A DNA stretch of 27,113 nucleotides from JBGSYN01 sp041750975 (GTDB lineage: Bacteria; Pseudomonadota; Alphaproteobacteria; Geminicoccales; Geminicoccaceae), in assembly GCA_041750975.1 (NCBI GenBank), contig JBGSYN010000061.1, positions 1-27,113 on the forward strand, given 5' to 3'. Shown one piece after another: positions 7,686 through 15,291 of the stretch. Made by a program: the position numbers and the translations under genes. Within the stretch, counting starts at the first letter, position 1; the number at the start of each line of letters is the position of its first letter. Below the pieces are notes generated by a model. The model saw only the letters and a program-made list of their open reading frames with translations, did not search any database and had not been told where the DNA came from.

Positions 7686-9356
7686 ATGAACCAGAACTCC
7701 AACGCTGGCTCCTATCGCGTCCTGGCCCGTGCCTACAGGCCGACCAAGCTCTCCGAATTGATCGGGCAAGAGGCCTTGGTCCGCACCCTTACCAACGGCA
7801 TCACCTCGGGCCGATTGGCGCACGCCTATCTGCTTTCAGGTATTCGCGGCATCGGAAAGACGACGACGGCCCGCATCATCGCCCGTGCGCTCAATTGCAC
7901 CGGCGCCGACGGCAAGGGCGGACCGACGCCCGAACCCTGTGGCGTATGCCCTAGTTGCACGGCGATCGCCGAAGACCGCACCGTCGACGTGATCGAGATG
8001 GACGCGGCCTCCCATACCGGCAAGGGCGATGTCCTGGAACTGATGGAAGGTGTGCACTACGCGCCCGCAGCATCGCGCTACAAGGTCTATATTTTCGACG
8101 AAGTCCATATGTTGTCGGAGAAGGCCTGGAACGCGCTGCTCAAGACCATCGAAGAACCGCCGCCGCACGTGAAGTTCATTTTCGCGACCACAGAGATTCG
8201 CAAGGTACCGGTGACCGTGCTGTCGCGATGTCAGCGGTTCGAGTTGCGGCGCGTGCCAGCTGCGGAGTTGGCGCGGCATTTGTCCGCAATTGCCGAGCGT
8301 GAAGGCATTACCGTCGAACCTCGGGCATTGGGGCTGATCGCACAGTCGGGCGAAGGCTCGGTGCGCGACGCGCTTTCGCTGCTCGATCAAGCCATTGCCT
8401 TGAGCGAAGGGCCGATTTCCGCCGAATTGATCCAGGACATGCTGGGCCTCGGCGATCGCAACCGGCTGATCGATCTCTATGAAGCTGTTGCGGCAGGCGA
8501 CGCCAAATCGGCGATTATCCAGTTTGGCAAGCTTTTCAACGATGGCGCCGATCCGATTACGGTCGTGAACGATCTGCTGGAACTGACCCATGTCCTCAGC
8601 CGCCGCCGGCTCGGAATCGAAACTGTCTCGAGCTTTACGGCGACGGAAGAGGTCGTCGGGCGCTGTCGGAAGTTGGCAGCCGACCAGTCCCTCGAAATTT
8701 TGGCGCGGGCGTGGCAGATGTTGCTGCAGGGTCTGGAGGAAGTCCGGGCCGCTCCCGATGCTCACGATGCCGCCGAAATGCTGTTGCTGCGGCTCGCCAG
8801 CGTCAGTGATCTGCCGCCCCCGGGCGAACTTGCGCGGCTATTCGGTCGCGGCGATGTCGAGCTGAATGAACCGGTCACACCGATCCCCGAACCGACGTTG
8901 CTCCATCCTGAAACCGCTCCTGTCTCACTCGAAACAGCCGATGGACGTCTGACCGGGGCGGGACCAGTGTCGGCGCCAATGCCGAACTCACTCGACGATA
9001 TCATTTCGCTTCTGCGCTCGCATGGCGAGCAGGTTATGGCGGCCCGCCTCTACCGTTCGGCGCACCTGCTGGCGATCGAGCCGGGGCGACTTGAACTTCG
9101 GATCGAGGACGAAACTCCAAAGGATTTCTTTACCAAGCTGCAAGCCGCCTTGACGCGGAATCTCGGAGAAACCTGGATCGTTTCACTCGGATTCGACCCA
9201 GGCGAGGCAACCTTGGCGGAACGGGACCTCGCCCTCCATCGCAATACGATGGAACGGCTCAGCAGCGATCCGAATGTTCGTGGGCTGATGGAGATTTTTC
9301 CCGGTGCGTCACTAGTTGACGTAAGGCTCGCTAACAAGCTTTCTCACGAGCAATAG
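7686..9356 (+). CDS. dnaX: DNA polymerase III subunit gamma/tau
   Basis: ATPase of the clamp-loader complex that loads the beta clamp and couples the polymerases. The 556 residues include an AAA+ domain with Walker A GIRGIGKTT (52-60), the zinc module C71, C85, C88 and C91, and the Walker B/DEVH motif at 138-141 followed by sensor 1 FIFATTE. The lid and collar domains follow to about 365. The C-terminal tau-like region (about 380-556) is Pro/Glu-rich, then forms a compact polymerase-binding-like domain. No obvious A-rich slippery sequence for programmed frameshifting was seen, so a separate gamma form is not supported. It is first in a run with ybaB and recR. Confidence 0.95.
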   Translation: MNQNSNAGSYRVLARAYRPTKLSELIGQEALVRTLTNGITSGRLAHAYLLSGIRGIGKTTTARIIARALNCTGADGKGGPTPEPCGVCPSCTAIAEDRTVDVIEMDAASHTGKGDVLELMEGVHYAPAASRYKVYIFDEVHMLSEKAWNALLKTIEEPPPHVKFIFATTEIRKVPVTVLSRCQRFELRRVPAAELARHLSAIAEREGITVEPRALGLIAQSGEGSVRDALSLLDQAIALSEGPISAELIQDMLGLGDRNRLIDLYEAVAAGDAKSAIIQFGKLFNDGADPITVVNDLLELTHVLSRRRLGIETVSSFTATEEVVGRCRKLAADQSLEILARAWQMLLQGLEEVRAAPDAHDAAEMLLLRLASVSDLPPPGELARLFGRGDVELNEPVTPIPEPTLLHPETAPVSLETADGRLTGAGPVSAPMPNSLDDIISLLRSHGEQVMAARLYRSAHLLAIEPGRLELRIEDETPKDFFTKLQAALTRNLGETWIVSLGFDPGEATLAERDLALHRNTMERLSSDPNVRGLMEIFPGASLVDVRLANKLSHEQ

Positions 9357-9390
9357 TTTCAGACGAACAAGCCCCTTTGAGGATAGTCCC

Positions 9391-9714
9391 ATGAAAAATC
9401 TGAGCAGCATGCTCAAGGAAGCCCAAAAGCTGCAGGGCAAAATGACCGAGATGCAGCAGCAGCTTGCCGAGATGCAGATCCTCGGGAGTTCGGGCGGCGG
9501 CATGGTCAATGTCACCCTGAACGGCAGGGGTGAGATGCAGGCGATCAAGATCGATAAAAGTCTGATGGAACCCGACGACATCGAGGTCCTCGAGGATCTC
9601 GTCGTCGCGGCGACCAACGACGCCCGTACCAAGGTCGACGCCAAGATGCAGGAAGAAATGGGCAAGATGACCGGAGGCCTACCTTTACCGCCGGGCATGA
9701 AGCTTCCGTTCTAG
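9391..9714 (+). CDS. ybaB: YbaB/EbfC family nucleoid-associated protein
   Basis: A 107-residue small DNA-binding protein that forms a homodimer and coats the nucleoid. The N-terminal helix is methionine- and glutamine-rich (MLKEAQKLQGKMTEMQQQLA). It is followed by the conserved GMVNVTLNGRGEMQAIKID strand region and a C-terminal helix with DLVVAATNDA. It lies 34 bases after dnaX and 43 bases before recR, the standard bacterial order dnaX-ybaB-recR. This linkage suggests a shared role in replication or repair, although the molecular role of YbaB is still not settled. Confidence 0.94.
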   Translation: MKNLSSMLKEAQKLQGKMTEMQQQLAEMQILGSSGGGMVNVTLNGRGEMQAIKIDKSLMEPDDIEVLEDLVVAATNDARTKVDAKMQEEMGKMTGGLPLPPGMKLPF

Positions 9715-9757
9715 ATTAGGCATAAGGGCCGGTCCGCCCCTGCGTCCGCTTTGATCG

Positions 9758-10354
9758 ATGGCCGCAGCAGAAATCGAACGCCTGACGCGGGTTCTGGCCA
9801 AACTGCCGGGTCTCGGGCCGCGTTCGGCGCAGCGCGCCACGCTTGCCATGCTTAAACGGCCGGAAACGCTGTTGATGCCCTTGGTCAAAGCACTCGAAGA
9901 ATGTGGCCGATCCGTCTCGACCTGCGAGATTTGCGGCAATCTCGACACATGCAATCCCTGCAGCCTGTGTGCCGATCCCGCACGCATGCGAGACATTATC
10001 TGCGTCGTGCAGGAAGTCGACGATCTTTGGGCCGTCGAGCGTTCGAGCGCTTTTCGCGGTCTGTATCAGGTCCTGGGGGGCACGCTCTCGGCATTCGACG
10101 GCATCGGCCCCGAGGAACTCGGTATCGACCGTCTGATCCAACGGGTCCACGAAGGCGGCATCAGCGAGGTCATTCTTGCCCTGAGCGCAACCGTTGAAGG
10201 ACAGACCACGGCCCATTATATCGCCGATCGGCTGCAAGGCATCGAGTGTACGGTCAGTCGCCTCGGCCACGGGCTGCCAATCGGCGGCGAACTCAACTAT
10301 CTCGACGATGGCACGCTGGATGCAGCACTGCGGGCCCGGCGACCTCTTGGCTGA
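9758..10354 (+). CDS. recR: recombination mediator protein RecR
   Basis: Acts with RecF and RecO to load RecA onto gapped single-stranded DNA. The 198 residues match the family. An N-terminal helix-hairpin-helix (LPGLGPRSAQR, about 16-26) is followed by a four-cysteine zinc finger (CEIC then CNPC/C, about 56-71). A Toprim domain follows with ICVVQEVDDLWAVE (about 81-94), and a C-terminal Walker B-like segment ends in SRLGHGLPIGGELNYLDDGTL. It is third in the dnaX-ybaB-recR unit. A 76-base gap separates it from def. Confidence 0.96.
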   Translation: MAAAEIERLTRVLAKLPGLGPRSAQRATLAMLKRPETLLMPLVKALEECGRSVSTCEICGNLDTCNPCSLCADPARMRDIICVVQEVDDLWAVERSSAFRGLYQVLGGTLSAFDGIGPEELGIDRLIQRVHEGGISEVILALSATVEGQTTAHYIADRLQGIECTVSRLGHGLPIGGELNYLDDGTLDAALRARRPLG

Positions 10355-10430
10355 AGCGCCTCGGCCGTCCGAGGTTGAACCTCAAGCGCTAAATCGCTAC
10401 GTCAACGCTTCTCAATTCCACCGCGAATAA

Positions 10431-10961
10431 ATGTCCATGGCGCGCCTAGAGATCCTTGAAGCCCCTCACCCTACACTGAAGAGCCGCGCCGCGCCGGTCG
10501 CCGATGTGAACGATGAGCTGCGCGATCTCATGGAGAGCATGCTGGAGACCATGTATGCGGCACCGGGCATCGGCCTTGCGGCCCCTCAAATCGGTGTGCT
10601 CAAACGCGCGATCGTCGTCGACATCGGCCGCGAAGTGGAAGCGCGCAATCCCTATCGCTTCATCAATCCCGAAATCACCTGGCGTTCCGAGGAAGAGGAA
10701 ATTGCCGAGGAGGGATGCCTCAGCCTGCCACAGCAATTCGCGGATATCGCCCGCGCCAAGGCCGTCAAGCTGCGCTACCTGGATACAAATGGCGTCCCAC
10801 AGGAACTTGAGGCCGAGGATATCCTGGCACGCTGCATCCAGCACGAGGTCGACCACCTCAATGGGCTGCTGATCATCGACCACATCTCGCCCCTCAAGCG
10901 ACGGATGATTCTTAAGAAGCTCGAAAAGGCTCGCCGCAACCAAGACGCCGACGAGGACTGA
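10431..10961 (+). CDS. def: peptide deformylase
   Basis: Metalloenzyme that removes the formyl group from the N-terminal methionine of nascent proteins. All three signature motifs are present in the 176 residues: GIGLAAPQIG (46-55), EGCLSLP with metal ligand C96, and QHEVDH with H138, E139 and H142. Two in-frame ATGs (10431 and 10437) are possible starts; the first is listed because no ribosome binding site separates them. It lies eight bases upstream of fmt, which makes the formyl-Met-tRNA that creates its substrate. The def-fmt pair is a classical operon. Confidence 0.96.
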   Translation: MSMARLEILEAPHPTLKSRAAPVADVNDELRDLMESMLETMYAAPGIGLAAPQIGVLKRAIVVDIGREVEARNPYRFINPEITWRSEEEEIAEEGCLSLPQQFADIARAKAVKLRYLDTNGVPQELEAEDILARCIQHEVDHLNGLLIIDHISPLKRRMILKKLEKARRNQDADED

Positions 10962-10969
10962 AAACGCCT

Positions 10970-11884
10970 ATGCGGCTTGTCATCATGGGCACGAGTGCCT
11001 TCGCTGTCCCTTCAATGAAGGCAGTGCTGGAAGCAGGGCATGAAGTTGCGGCAGTCTACACACAGCCGCCGCGCCCGAAAGGACGGGGCCACCGGCCGCA
11101 GCCGACAGCCATGCACGAAGCGGCAACTGGGCTGGGCCTTTTCATCAAGACCCCCGTCACCCTGCGTGGACCCGAGGCCCAGGCGGAATTGCGAGCGCTC
11201 GATTCGGATCTCGCGATTGTCGGGGCCTATGGTCTGCTTCTGCCACAATCCATTCTCGATACGCCACGCTTCGGCTGCATCAATCTTCATGCCTCGGCCC
11301 TGCCGCGCTGGCGGGGTGCGGCCCCGATCCATCGGGCCATTCTGGCAGGCGACGAGGCGACCGGTGTCTCGATTTTTCAAATGGAGGCCGGGCTCGATAC
11401 GGGGCCGGTCCTGGCAATGGAGCGAATCCGTATCGCCAAAGGAAGCACGGCCTCGGAATTGCATGACCATTTAGCGGATCTTGCGGCGAGGATGATCCCC
11501 AAGGTCCTGTCGGACCTCTCACATGGAGAGGCGACACCGCAGCCCCAGCCCGAGGAAGGAATGACCTACGCCCACAAGATCATTAAGGCGGATGGCGAAT
11601 TGAATTTCAGCGAACCGGCGGCGATGATCGAAAGGCGAACTCGCGCAATGCATCCATGGCCGGGCTGCTGGTGTGCACATGGCGAGACCCGTATCAATCT
11701 CCTGCATGGATCGGTAGTCGAGGGGGTCGGAGCGCCTGGCGAACTCATTGCCGAACCAATGACCATCGCTTGTGGAGAGCAGGCTTTCCGCGTCGATCGC
11801 TTGCAGCGTCAGGGCCGGAAGGCAATGTCGCCGGAAGAGTTGCGACGAGGCTTTGCCATTCCCCTGGGCGCTATTCTCTCGTGA
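10970..11884 (+). CDS. fmt: methionyl-tRNA formyltransferase
   Basis: Transfers a formyl group from 10-formyl-THF to Met-tRNA(fMet) for translation initiation. The 304 residues comprise an N-terminal formyltransferase domain (1 to about 190) and a C-terminal OB-like tRNA-binding domain. Catalytic residues are N105 and H107 in NLHASALPRWRG and D143 in AGLDTGP. The N-terminal MGTSAFAVPS motif is typical. The stop codon is separated from the truA ATG by a single base (TGA-G-ATG), so the two are probably translationally coupled. Confidence 0.96.
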   Translation: MRLVIMGTSAFAVPSMKAVLEAGHEVAAVYTQPPRPKGRGHRPQPTAMHEAATGLGLFIKTPVTLRGPEAQAELRALDSDLAIVGAYGLLLPQSILDTPRFGCINLHASALPRWRGAAPIHRAILAGDEATGVSIFQMEAGLDTGPVLAMERIRIAKGSTASELHDHLADLAARMIPKVLSDLSHGEATPQPQPEEGMTYAHKIIKADGELNFSEPAAMIERRTRAMHPWPGCWCAHGETRINLLHGSVVEGVGAPGELIAEPMTIACGEQAFRVDRLQRQGRKAMSPEELRRGFAIPLGAILS

Positions 11885-11885
11885 G

Positions 11886-12635
11886 ATGCCCCGCTACAAG
11901 CTGACCCTGGAATATGACGGAACGCCCTATCAGGGATGGCAGCGTCAGGAAAGCGTGCCGACGATCCAGGGAACCGTCGAGAACGCCATCGTATCGTTCA
12001 GCCGGGAACATGTCAGGCTGACCGCTGCCGGGCGCACCGACGCCGGCGTCCATGCCCGTGGTCAGGTCGTGCATGTCGATCTGGGACGTGATTGGGAGCC
12101 CACCAAGATTGCGGCGGCACTCAATCACTGTCTGCGCTTCCGGGGGATTGCGGTGATCGACGCGTGTGAGATCGATGCAGGTTTCGATGCCCGGCGTTCG
12201 GCCATCCGCCGACACTATCTCTATCGCGTTCTCTGTCGGAGGGCGCCCGCAGCACTCGAACAAAACCGGGTCTGGCACCACCCGCTTGTTCTCGATGCGG
12301 AACGTATGCACGAAGCCGGCCAGGCGCTTGTCGGCTTGCACGATTTCACGAGCTTTCGGGCGAGCGAATGCCAGGCGGCATCGCCGATCAAGTCGATTGA
12401 GCGCCTCCACGTCTATCGGGTCGATGCCGAGGTTCATCTGAGGATCGAAGCCCCATCATTTCTCCACCATCAGGTGCGGAACATCATGGGCACACTGGCG
12501 CTGGTCGGTTCGCACAAGCTCGAGATCGGCGAGGTCCGCCGAATTCTCGAAGCCCATGATCGCGCCGCAGCAGGACCCACAGCCCCTGCCGCGGGCCTTT
12601 ACCTCATGGCCGTGGATTATCCGGTGCCGGCATAA
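11886..12635 (+). CDS. truA: tRNA pseudouridine(38-40) synthase
   Basis: Isomerises uridine to pseudouridine at positions 38-40 of the tRNA anticodon arm. The 249-residue form starting at ATG 11886 begins MPRYKLTLEYDGTPYQGWQ, the standard TruA N-terminus, so the longer upstream reading frame is not used. The catalytic aspartate is D52 in AGRTDAGVHA. FLHHQVRNIMGTL near residue 200 is another family motif. It follows fmt after a one-base gap, and its 3' end overlaps the convergent membrane-protein gene by 19 bases. Confidence 0.96.
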   Translation: MPRYKLTLEYDGTPYQGWQRQESVPTIQGTVENAIVSFSREHVRLTAAGRTDAGVHARGQVVHVDLGRDWEPTKIAAALNHCLRFRGIAVIDACEIDAGFDARRSAIRRHYLYRVLCRRAPAALEQNRVWHHPLVLDAERMHEAGQALVGLHDFTSFRASECQAASPIKSIERLHVYRVDAEVHLRIEAPSFLHHQVRNIMGTLALVGSHKLEIGEVRRILEAHDRAAAGPTAPAAGLYLMAVDYPVPA

Positions 12636-13201
12636 AGGAAGCGATCGCCCGTAAGCTTCAGCGAGTAGTTGACGAGCAAGTAGAAGAACAAGACCGCCAG
12701 AGCGATAAAGCCGGAAACCTGAAGCGATACGCGAATGAGGAACCACTGATAGGCGAGTGTAGCCAGAAACGCCGCCAGCATCATGAAACCGATGAATGGC
12801 GTTTGCGGCGGAAAGAACGATCCGAAAAGGATGGCCAGAACGAACAGGATCGCCTGCGGTACGGAGCCCCAATTGCTGACCACGATGAGCGGCACGTATG
12901 AACTGCTTCGGTCAAGCAGCCGAGTGATGAAGATCGCAAGGATGGGAAACAGCAGCCAGCCCAACACATAGCTGATGCCCTCGACAAAGACGATACGAGC
13001 AACGCCGAGGTTCTCGGGTTCCTGGGCGTAGTGATCGTAGAGAACGATGAAATAAAGCGGCAGCACCAGAACCGCCGCGAAAAATGATTTCCAGAAGCCG
13101 TCGAAGGTGAAATCGAACTGCTCCATGGCTGAGACGTCGCCGCGTGCAAGCCCAAGGGCGCCTTGAAGGGCGGTTCTGATTTCTTGATATGTCGGGATCA
13201 T
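12617..13201 (-). CDS. conserved integral membrane protein, five predicted helices
   Basis: A 194-residue protein with about five hydrophobic segments, roughly at residues 37-54, 68-92, 103-126, 132-155 and 160-180, joined by short loops. A soluble N-terminal stretch of about 30 residues precedes them. No catalytic motif was recognised. The overall pattern is reminiscent of Yip1-like multi-span proteins, but this is only a resemblance. Its ATG overlaps the dapE stop as ATGA, so it is the third cistron of dapD-dapE. Its 3' end overlaps truA by 19 bases. The function is unknown. The coupling suggests co-expression with lysine/DAP synthesis but proves no functional link. Confidence 0.75.
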   Translation of the reverse strand: MIPTYQEIRTALQGALGLARGDVSAMEQFDFTFDGFWKSFFAAVLVLPLYFIVLYDHYAQEPENLGVARIVFVEGISYVLGWLLFPILAIFITRLLDRSSSYVPLIVVSNWGSVPQAILFVLAILFGSFFPPQTPFIGFMMLAAFLATLAYQWFLIRVSLQVSGFIALAVLFFYLLVNYSLKLTGDRFLYAGTG

Positions 13202-14349
13202 GCCGCTCGAAGAAATTGGTTTATAAACTCTTCATAAATATCGGTCAGAAGACAGATTTCACGGCATGGTGCTGCTTCATTGACGGCATGCATGCGTTGT
13301 CCGACCAACCCGAACTCCACAACTGCGGTGTGAGGATAGATGAAACGGGCATCCGAAGTGCCGCCTGAAGTGCTCAATTCGGGCTCGATGCCGGCAACGC
13401 GTAAAATACTCTCACGCAGTTTCTCTACCAGTGAACCCGGAGCGGTGCGGAACGACAACCCGCTCAGATCGAGTTCGAGATCGTACTCGCCGCCGGCCGC
13501 CGCCAGTTTCGATCGCAGCCACGCCTCGAGACTTGCGGGCGATTGCAGGTCGTTGAAACGGATATTGAACCGGGCCTGAGCCAGTTGCGGAATGACATTT
13601 GAGGTCTCGTTGCCGATATCGATTGATGTCACCTGAAGACTCGAAGGATCGAACCATTCCGAACCGTGATCGAGCGTGCCCTCGATCAACAATTGAAGCA
13701 TCTTGGTCAGTCGATGCGCCGCATTATCGGCTCGATCCGGATAGGCAACATGGCCCTGCCGGCCTCTGGCCGTGAGTTTGCCGTTGAGCGAGCCGCGGCG
13801 GCCGATTTTGATCATGTCGCCCAATCGCTCGCGACTGGTAGGTTCGCCGACGATGCAGCCATCGAATCGGAAACCTCGATCATTCGCCCATTGCACGATT
13901 TTGGTGGTGCCGTTCCTCGCTGGCCCTTCCTCATCCGCAGTGATCAGGAAGCTGATGGCGCCGGTCGCTCCCCTGCGCTCGCTCACAAAGCGGCTCGCGG
14001 CTGCAATAGCGGCGGCAAGCCCGCTTTTCATATCCACAGCACCGCGTCCATGGACCATACCATCGGCAATCGTTCCGGAATAAGGGTCATGCTGCCAAGC
14101 ACCAATCGCACCCGGCGGCACGACGTCGACATGGCCTGCAAAGGCAAGATGAGGCGAGCCCTCGCCACACTGCGCGAACAGATTGTCGACATCGGCCGTG
14201 CCTTCCTCGCTGAAACTCAATCGGGTGCAGGAAAATCCGAGCGTTTCAAGGCGCCTCGCCAGCAGATCGAGCGAACCCGCGTCGTCGGGTGTGACGCTTG
14301 GGCAGCGGATCAGTGCCTGGGTAAGCTCTATCGGGTCAATCGGTGGCAT
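13198..14349 (-). CDS. dapE: succinyl-diaminopimelate desuccinylase
   Basis: Zinc M20-family enzyme that hydrolyses N-succinyl-LL-DAP to LL-DAP and succinate in lysine and peptidoglycan precursor synthesis. Although the frame is open up to 14424, the ATG at 14349 (MPPIDPIELTQALIRCPSV) gives the usual 383-residue size. It also forms a TGATG overlap with the dapD stop. Metal and catalytic residues in this numbering are H73 and D75 in AGHVDVVPPG, D106 in DMKSG, and the E140-E141 pair in TADEEG. A C-terminal HAVNE segment supplies the last ligand. The gene order dapD-dapE is metabolically coherent. Confidence 0.95.
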   Translation of the reverse strand: MPPIDPIELTQALIRCPSVTPDDAGSLDLLARRLETLGFSCTRLSFSEEGTADVDNLFAQCGEGSPHLAFAGHVDVVPPGAIGAWQHDPYSGTIADGMVHGRGAVDMKSGLAAAIAAASRFVSERRGATGAISFLITADEEGPARNGTTKIVQWANDRGFRFDGCIVGEPTSRERLGDMIKIGRRGSLNGKLTARGRQGHVAYPDRADNAAHRLTKMLQLLIEGTLDHGSEWFDPSSLQVTSIDIGNETSNVIPQLAQARFNIRFNDLQSPASLEAWLRSKLAAAGGEYDLELDLSGLSFRTAPGSLVEKLRESILRVAGIEPELSTSGGTSDARFIYPHTAVVEFGLVGQRMHAVNEAAPCREICLLTDIYEEFINQFLRAA

Positions 14350-15185
14350 CAATCCCGCAGGAGGTCGTTGATCGAGGTCTTCGACCGCGTGCCCGCGTCG
14401 ACTTTCTTCAAAATTACCGCACAATAGAGATTGGGTCCGGGCGTGCCATCGGCCAACGGCTTGCCGGGCAGTGAGCCCGAGACGACGACCGAATAGGCGG
14501 GCACGCGACCACGATAAATCTCCCCCGTTTCACGATCGACGATTTTGGTCGAGGCGCTGATATAGACACCCATGGCGAGCACGCAGCCTTGTTCGACGAT
14601 AACGCCTTCGACGACCTCGGAGCGGGCGCCGATGAAGCAATTGTCCTCGATGATCACCGGATCCGCCTGCAATGGCTCCAACACACCGCCAATGCCGACG
14701 CCGCCCGAAAGATGGCAATTCTTGCCGATCTGCGCGCACGAACCGACCGTGGCCCAGGTATCTACCATGGTGCCAGTGTCGACATAGGCTGCGAGATTGA
14801 CGAAACTCGGCATCAGCACGACGCCCGGTGCGATATAGGCGGAATGGCGCACGATGCAGTGGGGTACGGCCCGAAACCCTGCGTCCTTGAACTTCGCCTG
14901 ATCCCAGCCGGCGAATTTGGACGGAACCTTGTCCCACCACGTGCCGCCGCCGGGACCGCCTTCGATGGTTGCCATATCGTTCAGGCGGAAGGACAGTAGA
15001 ACTGCCTTTTTCAGCCATTGATTGACAGTCCAGCCGCTTTCATTCTTGACCGCAACTCGCGCCTCGCCCCTATCGAGAAGCTCGAGGGCCGTTGCAACGG
15101 CCTCCCGCACCTCGCCTTTGGTGTCGGGGCTGATTTCGACTCGGTTCTCGAATGCTGCGTCGATTACCTCCTGAAGGTTGTCCAT
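14349..15185 (-). CDS. dapD: 2,3,4,5-tetrahydropyridine-2,6-dicarboxylate N-succinyltransferase
   Basis: Uses succinyl-CoA to acylate tetrahydrodipicolinate, committing the succinylase branch of DAP/lysine synthesis. The 278 residues comprise an N-terminal helical domain, a left-handed beta-helix of hexapeptide repeats (about 110-240) and a C-terminal lid. Characteristic stretches include PSFVNLAAYVDTGTMVDTW, VGIGGVLEPLQADPVIIED and GARSEVVEGV. The ATG at 15185 is preceded by the 106-base divergent region shared with the acyl-CoA dehydrogenase gene. Its product feeds dapE, with which it overlaps by one base. Confidence 0.96.
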   Translation of the reverse strand: MDNLQEVIDAAFENRVEISPDTKGEVREAVATALELLDRGEARVAVKNESGWTVNQWLKKAVLLSFRLNDMATIEGGPGGGTWWDKVPSKFAGWDQAKFKDAGFRAVPHCIVRHSAYIAPGVVLMPSFVNLAAYVDTGTMVDTWATVGSCAQIGKNCHLSGGVGIGGVLEPLQADPVIIEDNCFIGARSEVVEGVIVEQGCVLAMGVYISASTKIVDRETGEIYRGRVPAYSVVVSGSLPGKPLADGTPGPNLYCAVILKKVDAGTRSKTSINDLLRD

Positions 15186-15240
15186 GGATCTGCCGATTGT
15201 CCTTTTATGCGTTGCGGATGAGGCGGCCTGGCGTCCCCAA

Positions 15241-15250
15241 GTGGCGCCAC
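15241..15250. repeat. 10-bp palindrome in the dapD/acyl-CoA dehydrogenase intergenic region
   Basis: GTGGCGCCAC is a perfect palindrome in the 106-base region between the divergent dapD and acyl-CoA dehydrogenase starts. It may be a regulator site, but short GC-rich palindromes also arise by chance. No clear promoter hexamers were identified here. Confidence 0.3.
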
Positions 15251-15291
15251 GGTAGCTTTCACCTTTTCACTGTCAACAAGGGACGCGACCG

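Noticed and set aside
7686..9356. Programmed frameshift in dnaX producing a gamma form
   Set aside because: No A-rich slippery heptamer with downstream stem was seen in the gene.
14350..14424. N-terminal extension of dapE by 25 codons
   Set aside because: It would overlap dapD coding sequence by 76 bases; the ATG at 14349 gives a standard DapE length and a TGATG junction.
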